From the NCBI GenBank assembly GCA_039545315.1, contig BCIM01000013.1, positions 310,001-374,000 on the forward strand: a stretch of DNA of 64,000 nt, read 5' to 3'. Each line of letters opens with the position of its first letter. Positions within the stretch are counted from its first letter, which is position 1. Below, in pieces: positions 58,067 through 64,000 of this stretch. The DNA is from Kondoa malvinella (Eukaryota > Basidiomycota > Agaricostilbomycetes > Agaricostilbales > Kondoaceae). Position numbers and translations under genes: made by a program. The notes beneath the pieces were generated by a model that worked only from the letters and a program-made list of their open reading frames with translations, ran no database searches and was not told the origin of the DNA.

Positions 58067-58600
58067 ATGGTCCGTCTGAAATATCCTTACAGGCCCTAAC
58101 TGATGCGACATGTACACAGTTACCGCTCGCTCTCCTCCATGCGGCTCAAGGCAAGCCTATGCTGGTCGAACTCAAGAATGGTGAAACCTTCAACGGTCAT
58201 ATGCAAGCGTGCGATAATTTCATGAACATTACAATGAAGGAAGTTTACCAGACGTCGGCTGATGGTATGAGGTTTTGGAAAATGTCGGAAGGTTATGTGA
58301 GAGGGTCGCACGTAAGTCCTCCCTACTTTGTGTGGTGGAAGGGCAAAGGGCTAATGTTGATGCGTAAAGGTCAAGTACATCCGTGTAGCGGATAATGTAT
58401 TGGATCAAGTGAGGGAGCAAGAGCAGGAAGCCAAAGCTAGACGAGAAAGGAATGCAGGTAGTGCGAGAGGCGGCTTTGACAGAGGGCGTGGCAGGGTAGG
58501 TTGTCCATGTATCTGTCATCTGATAGCATTGCTGATGGTGCAACAGGGCGACTCAAGAGGGCGAGGACGAGGCAGAGGCGATCGAGGGAGAGGCAGGTAG
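58067..58600 (+). CDS. LSM4: U6 snRNA-associated Sm-like protein LSm4
   Basis: Member of the Lsm2-8 (U6 snRNP, nuclear) and Lsm1-7 (mRNA decay, P-bodies) rings. The first coding exon is just the ATG (58067-58069). The intron 58070-58119 removes a frame that would otherwise stop after ten codons, and exon 2 then reads [20 protein letters not shown], the exact LSm4 opening. Sm1 is [17 protein letters not shown] and Sm2 is [17 protein letters not shown]. The C-terminal tail is Arg/Gly-rich ([28 protein letters not shown]), shaped by a last intron inside the RG run. Stop at 58600. Confidence 0.95.
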
Positions 58601-59332
58601 TCAAAGTGGGTGTGCGCTTTCATTCATTCTGTTTTCGCGCTGATCCCTCTTTGTAGTGCATGCATACTAATGGCTTGTCCTTCAACCTCGACACTCATTC
58701 CTTTGCTCTGCTCTCGCGACTTTGTCTGTTGCTTCCATTTCGCGTTTTCACTTCTGCATTGCTGTATTGTACCCGAGCCTCTTTCCGTTCTTTATTCCTG
58801 GTCCTCGCGCTTTCTGCATAGTCATGTGTCTTGCTTCTTTGTCTACTTCTGTGTCTCGATTAGACGTAATGATGCACGAGCAAGAAAAGTGGACCTAATT
58901 CGTTATACGAGGTCTCGACAACTCCTCGGTCACAAAGATGTGTCTCTGTGACAGGCTCTTGGACTATATTGCTATCGAGAGAGGAATGTTACAAAGCTTG
59001 AACGGAAAATCGTCCCCCGATCTTGCACTCACTCCTCGGTATCCATCAAAGCAAAGACCGCGGAGGAATCGCTCATCGGAGCTGGCTACTGGATCCCTGC
59101 TTGTTCGGAGCCTGTGTGATCTCTCACAATACGGGCCGAGACTGAAGATCACAGGTGTCGATGCTTCATTTCACCTCGACGCCCGACACTCAGTCAGAGT
59201 AAAGGGAAACAGTCAAAAAGTATGTTACAATCGCATCTGTATACTTTCTCCGTATCTAATTTGAAGTGTCCTTGTAGCACATGCTGTATCCTTTTTCTCC
59301 GCCTCTTGTTCACCTCTGCCCGATTAGACCAG
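58601..59332. other. Intergenic, no gene supported
   Basis: About 730 nt after LSm4. The first part is T/C-rich (likely 3'UTR); frames at 58938-59264 (plus) and 58964-59152 (minus) show no motif. Confidence 0.3.
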
Positions 59333-59667
59333 CTAATCCAACTCCATAGTCCTAGCTATCCATTCCTCCCTCTTATCAACCTCATTAATCGGACTCCACA
59401 ACGGTTCTTCAACGCTGAAGATCGATGGCTCCTCTTGCCAGAACGGTGCTCGTTTCTTGAACTTTTTTCCTTTCTTTTTGAGGATAGTCTTGTTGGATGT
59501 CATGTGGATAGGCAGAGCGTTGCGTTTGATTACTGTGCAAAGAGCTTGAGCACGGCCCTTTTACGTAGTGAGCGAAAAAACGCACATCGGAAACCTGTTG
59601 GTTCGGTCTGTGCCTGCACTGCTAGCATCCCTAAGCCCAGTAAGAGGAGTATTGAGATCGAATGCAT
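59333..59667 (-). CDS. Small secreted or membrane-anchored peptide precursor with KR sites, uncharacterised
   Basis: Two exons. Exon 1 from the ATG at 59667: MHSISILLLLGLGMLAVQAQ, a signal peptide or anchor, then TEPT. A 62-nt intron (donor GTTTCC, acceptor TTTGCACAG) joins in phase to VIKRNALPIHMTSNKTILKK, a very basic stretch ending KKFKKR, then APFWQEEPSIFSVEEPLW, NEVDKR and EEWIARTMELD. Three dibasic KR sites cut the predicted product into short acidic/aromatic peptides, like Kex2-processed precursors. An alternative reading is a small inner-mitochondrial or ER protein with one N-terminal helix. An upstream in-frame ATG at 59850 would add a basic leader. No family recognised. A 222-codon open frame lies antisense. 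Confidence 0.45.
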
Positions 59668-59900
59668 GTTCTGTTGTCGTTTCAAGCGAGTGCCTTTAGC
59701 TTTTGTGATGCGCTTGGGTGTAAAGTATCCGAGCGCGTCTGTGCGCTTGTCAACGAGCGTAGTGTCAGACGAGCGTCGTTTGTGTCCCAGCTTGGTGGTA
59801 GGAGACAGAGCTCTTTTGTTGCAGAGCCACACAGACCCCTCTTTTCCCATACGTAACAACAGAATGTTTAGAAGGTTTCAACTCCCGTAATGACGGTTCT

Positions 59901-61026
59901 TCAGATAGGTCCATCTAATTCTTCGTAGTAGCGATAGACACCCTGTAGACTGTCAGATATGTATTACAGAAGATGAGGAGCATACCATCGAACTATTTGG
60001 AAAGTCAACGATATTCAGTGAAACGAGGAAAGAAAACGGACAATTTCTCCCTTCGACCTGATTTCAGGTAGTCTTTGATCCCTTGAACCTCTTTCACCTT
60101 TTCATACAACCCAAGAACATTCGTCATTTTGCTTTCGTAGCTTTCCATAGCTGTTTTATCTAAGCATCTGTCTAATGGAAAGAAGCGAGACATACCTTTT
60201 GGGAAAGCGAACTTCAATCCATCAACTACTTGAAAGAGGACGAGATCGGCGTAAGTCAGCTTCGAGCCGTGCAGATAGCCAGCAGGGTTGGACTTGATCA
60301 ACCCATCAAAGTAGCCCATATATTTTGGCTGCCTTGAATCAGTACGAGTCGACCCAAGGGGGAGGAGGAATCACGATACGGTAAGAACGGAAATCAGCTG
60401 CCTTTTTGAGCGATTCTTCCTTCTGGTCTTCATAGTATTGAGAGACCGCGACAGGATGGTGCTGTTCCGAAATCAGTTAAATACGAGAGACGGAAGGCAA
60501 AGGCGTACGGTATCATGAGCTTCGTTATTGATGTCCAATAGAGTTAAAGCGAGCTGATTGACAGTGTACTTGTCTAGCGGTTTCTCGCCAGCCAGATCAA
60601 GCTGCTGTTCATCAGCTCAAATGAATTTGACAGCGCGAAGAACAGACTTCTTGGCCAAGGTACATCAAGATGTTTGGTGTTTGCGAAATCAGCGTGGCAT
60701 TCTCCCTTTCGAGGCGCAATATGGGAGGAGCGAAATGTGCATGATCAGGTCCAATCAAGCTTGTAAATTTTGACGGGTCTTTGACGTCGTTGTATTTCGT
60801 TCCAGTAGCTTCGAAAGCGAGTCGAATGAATTCTCCACGGCCTAGAGGACAGCGGGTCAGCTCGTAACAGAGTTGTTAGGTAAGTGCGGAGTTGACCTGG
60901 GATGCCTGGCCAGTAGAGGAGAGAGTACGCTGGTGAGGCCATGTTGGAGTAATAGATGAATGCGCCTGACAAGACGAGGACAGCGAAAGCTAAAAGTGCT
61001 TGAAGGCGCTGTCGTGGGTGGATCAT
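59901..61026 (-). CDS. Glutathione S-transferase with N-terminal membrane-anchor extension
   Basis: Conjugates glutathione to electrophiles. The ATG at 61026 gives MIHPRQRLQALLAFAVLVLS, a signal-anchor; a second in-frame ATG at 60942 gives MASPAYSLLYWPGIPGRGEF, the normal GST start. Then FIRLAFEATGTKYNDV, HAHFAPPILRLERENATLIS (cis-Pro region) and TPNILMYLG; the C-terminal helical domain has QVALTLLDINNEAHDTHHP, YFDGLIKSNP and LTYADLVLFQVVDGLKF. The end RREKFSMGVYRYYEELDGPI requires a 7-nt exon (59986-59992) between introns 59943-59985 and 59993-60041. Stop at 59901. Confidence 0.85.
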
Positions 61027-61616
61027 GCTAAAGGGAATTTCCGACTCTTGTCTTGCGCCGGCCACTTGTTTACTGTGGACTGCTTCCTGTCGTCTCCTGC
61101 TGCTGTCTTTGTACTGCTGTCTCCCTATCTGTCCTCGCTGTTGCTGGTCAAGAAGCGTCACGTCACGCGTCTGAGCAAGGTCTGAGGCCCGAACACAACA
61201 TGAGATTCTCGCTGTGCTCTCTGCTCGTGAGCATGCCAGAGCTGTCCTGTTGCTACATTCTCTTGTCCTTTCCTTTGCATCGCGCTTTTCGCTTGGTGCC
61301 GCGTCATTAGCTTGTCAAAACCCTTCAGGCGAAGTATACTGCCACTTCAACCTCACTGTGATCTGTACGGTTGTGTAAGGTTAGAGCACGCGGAACGCTG
61401 CAGTCTTCCTAGCTGGCAACATTACTCGTGTTACGACTTTGCGAACTATTGGATATCTTTTCGGTCAGACCACAATGTTTTATGATGAACTGACGCGAGG
61501 AGTACTTGTAGCAACTTGTAGTACAAATGCAAGGAGAGACCTGGGAGAGGCGCTAATGGGCATACCTAATTATTGCCCATTTGTTGATTATCAGCAAACA
61601 GCGACCTTGAGCAGTC
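61027..61616. promoter_or_regulatory. Divergent promoter region, GST / lipase
   Basis: 590 nt between opposed start codons. Short plus-strand frames only; no motif or repeat recognised. Confidence 0.3.
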
Positions 61617-64000
61617 ATGGCCTCCAGCGCCTTGAGCTTGGCTCCAGAAGCATCAACGTCTCAGCTAATCAATCGACCTCCTTCCCCAGCCAACAGCGAC
61701 GCTTCGTCCAGACGAAATCGTCGAAGTCTGACGTTGGACATGCCCAGTAGTGCTGAGCGAGCACCTCTCTTGCGCACGTTTAGCAACAATGGTGAACTGC
61801 TCTCTGTTCATATCGATAGACCTTCCACACCTGGAATAGCTCAGTCATCTTGGTTGTCACATCCTCGAACAAGCACGTCTCTCGAATATCGAGATGCAGA
61901 AAATTTGCCATTAACGCCTGGCGGTAGTACAAGCTTTGTAGCCCATCCTAGAGGCGGTCCAATACCAGTGAGACCTTATCCGTCTCTACTTTCCCTCGAG
62001 TCTAGCTAATCTGCGATGAGGAACCTACGCTCTTCTCTCGCATTCGACTGTTCTTCTTACAACTCTACACCAACGCGCTATCAACCTTTTTCCTTATCCT
62101 TATCGTTATCTGGGCTTTATCAAGTCGGTCACTATCCGCTTTACTCGATATCAGACATTGGAACAAATCATTCAAACGAGATTGGGATAGACCAAATAAG
62201 TGGAAAGACGAAGAACTGACAAAGGACGTCAAGTATTACGCTGAATCGTGTGGGTACAAGATTATTGATCAAACGGTCGAGACGGAGGATGGGTACTTGT
62301 TGAGAGTGCACAAGGTTGTTGTACCTGGTAGAGAAAACCACGTCAAGGTGGATGGGAGAGGTGGTTGGCCTGTGATTATTCAGCATGGCCTGTTCCAGAC
62401 GAGTGGGAGCTTTGTGACCAGCGAAGAGAGGAGCTTGGCTTTCTGGTTGGCTGAACATGGGTGAGTATCCGTTTACGTAGTGTTCTGTAGCTGATGTCTT
62501 GATTAGCGGCTATCAAGTGGTACGCTCTACCTACTCCATGCTTTCGTTCGCTGATTCTTATACAGTACCTCAGCAACAGTCGAGCAGTCTTTGACATGGG
62601 TCATCGCACGCTCAGTCGCTCAGATCCGCGCTTCTGGGGTGAGCCGTCGTCTGCGAGACCTCAACTTTATGTTTGACTAGCTTTATGACAGACTACAACA
62701 TTCGGGAACTTGCACTGTACGACCTTCCAGCAGTGATAGCTCACGTCAAGCGAGAAACAGCCTACGACAAAGTCCTTTTCTCTCCTTCTACTCTATCTAC
62801 CATGACTTGAGACTTTGCTACAGGTAGCATTCATCGGCCATTCACAAGGAAACGCAACCATGTTCTGCACTCTTGCTCGGGGCATGTTTCCACAGATCGG
62901 AGAATCACTCTCCCTTTTCATCGCCCTCGCTCCTGCTGTATATGCTGGTCCTTTGACTACTGGTTTCCCGTTCGGGTTGATCAAGAATATGGAATGGTCC
63001 ACTTGGAAGAGGGTGTTTGGCGTGCTGGATTTCATTCCGATGATGCGGTATGCTTAGTACGTTCTTTGACCTATGCTGTAGGTCACCGCTAATTGTATTG
63101 GTCAGCAATCTCGTACCTGGCAAACCATTCGGCCTGCTCGGATATCAGATCTTCGCGTTTCTTTTCATGTGAGTACTTCTTCCTTGAACGAAAACCAGCT
63201 GATTTGATACGATAGGGTATGTGGTTCGTACTTGTAGATGAGATAATCTCACATGTGTCTACGCAATCAGTGGACGGATAAGAACTGGTTCGTGCTTTCA
63301 TTTGCGGTCACCAGTCAGCGCTGATGTTAGACTTCAGGGTATGGAAGGCACCAAATTCTCTGTTCTTGTGCTGAGAAATTGAGCAGCTGAAACGGCGGAA
63401 AGCCAAAATGTTCAGGTTTGTCCTGTCGTTTGCGCACAAGATCCGAGCTCATCCGTATGCTAGGTTCACGCCTAGTCCAGTCTCTTCAGCCGGTATCTTT
63501 TGGTGGACAGGCAAGAATGGCTTTTCGAGTAGGGGTTGCGTGTTAGATCAGACTGTAAGCGTCTTGTTCATGGATCAGTAATCGTTTTCGAACGTCTACA
63601 GGTGACGCAATGGTTCGACAAGTCATTTCCGCCGTTATCGCTGTATCAGTGAGCCATTTTTGGTGCATGCTGGTCTCCCGCTGACTACCTTTCCAGCGGC
63701 GGAAAGGACTACTTAGGTATGACTTGCTCGTGGCTACAAGGCCTGACTCATAGCGATGCAGTGCTGACCGAGCCGCTATTGGAGCGGATACGGACACATG
63801 AGCCACATGTCAAGCTTCTGTGAGCAATCTTGATCTGGCCAAGAATGCGACTTACGTAGCATGTGCAGTCGAGTGGACCGTCTAGAGACAGGTGAGACGA
63901 CTCTGTGACTTTGATGATCGTTTCTTGACATCCAGCGATTCCTCTAGGCGAACAGTCAGTTGCCGTAAATTCGATCACAACTCTTGCTGACCGTGTCTGA
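61617..64000 (+). CDS. Membrane-anchored acid lipase / sterol esterase (Tgl1/Yeh-like), reaches window end
   Basis: Hydrolyses steryl esters or triacylglycerol, usually at lipid droplets, ER or plasma membrane. From the ATG at 61617 a ~120-residue Ser/Pro/Arg-rich cytosolic region is followed, after a 51-nt intron, by a membrane helix (STFFLILIVIWALSS). Then come DVKYYAESCGYKIIDQTVET, DGYLLRVHKVVVPG, VIIQHGLFQTSGSFVT (oxyanion HG), YLSNSRAVFDMGHRTLS and YDLPAVIAHV. The nucleophile elbow is VAFIGHSQGNATMF with SLSLFIALAPAVY; ALAPAVYAGPLT and FPPLSLY-GGKDYL follow. The usual late HLD motif with the catalytic His is not evident. A spliced frame stops exactly at 63998-64000, so the true end may lie there or beyond. 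Confidence 0.8.

Noticed and set aside
59222..59890. 222-codon plus-strand open frame
   Set aside because: No motif, Cys/Leu/Ser-rich composition, and it is antisense to a minus-strand gene with coherent splicing; likely a shadow frame.
63998..64000. TGA at the last three bases as the certain lipase stop
   Set aside because: In frame by one splice reading, but the expected late catalytic His motif is missing, so the gene may continue past the window; not asserted.

Overview
The window looks like nuclear DNA of a gene-dense fungus, most likely a basidiomycete. Genes are packed at about one per 1.5 kb and almost all are cut by short GT-AG introns of roughly 43-60 nt, often with a CTGAC/CTAAC-like branch point. 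The protein set is purely fungal/eukaryotic: SAGA Spt7, Arp5, SF3A2, LSm4, Pso2, Kex2-type secreted precursors, GPI-like C-termini and F-box/LRR genes. A BTG/Tob protein and a DUF6534-like membrane protein point to Basidiomycota rather than Ascomycota. Species cannot be named from the sequence. I saw no rRNA, convincing tRNA, transposon or CRISPR array.

Layout. 0.8-3.5 kb: DHA2 drug/H+ antiporter. 4.0-5.0: BTG/Tob protein. 5.2-8.2: Pso2/Snm1 crosslink-repair nuclease, divergent from an intronless unknown gene (8.7-9.7). 10.2-12.3: SF3A2 and a small multi-pass membrane protein, each preceded by a copy of the same ~170-bp upstream repeat. 13.3-19.9: secretion/cell-wall block with a Cys-rich secreted protein and two tandem GH5-type glucanases flanking a small membrane protein. 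20.1-24.5: Mn-type CDF transporter, uracil phosphoribosyltransferase and a PGGGS-motif protein. 25.3-26.5: F-box/LRR gene broken by two short tandem duplications. 26.8-32.5: GPI-anchored Gly-rich protein, DUF6534-like membrane protein, second F-box/LRR gene. 32.7-38.1: Arp5, a small protein, an aldo-keto reductase. 38.5-41.9: tandem pair of secreted Kex2-site proteins. 42.3-44.8: Spt7. 46.1-49.9: RluA-type pseudouridine synthase, PinX1/Gno1-like G-patch protein, DUF1763-like protein. 50.2-56.8: unknown gene, ER/vacuolar M28 membrane peptidase, third F-box gene. 57.1-58.6: an unassigned ORF, a Med9-like protein and LSm4 in a tight divergent pair. 59.3-61.0: small secreted or membrane-anchored basic/acidic peptide gene and a GST with an N-terminal anchor. 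61.6-64.0: membrane-anchored acid lipase/sterol esterase reaching the window edge.

Functions are mostly independent housekeeping, with two themes: many secreted or wall-related genes, often in tandem pairs, and an RNA-processing set (SF3A2, LSm4, pseudouridine synthase, PinX1-like). The most distinctive structural feature is extreme exon splitting: a 4-nt coding exon plus an 8-nt exon in SF3A2, 7-nt exons in FUR1 and GST, and a start codon alone in the first LSm4 exon. Exon joins are my own reading by eye from splice signals and family motifs; no search was run.
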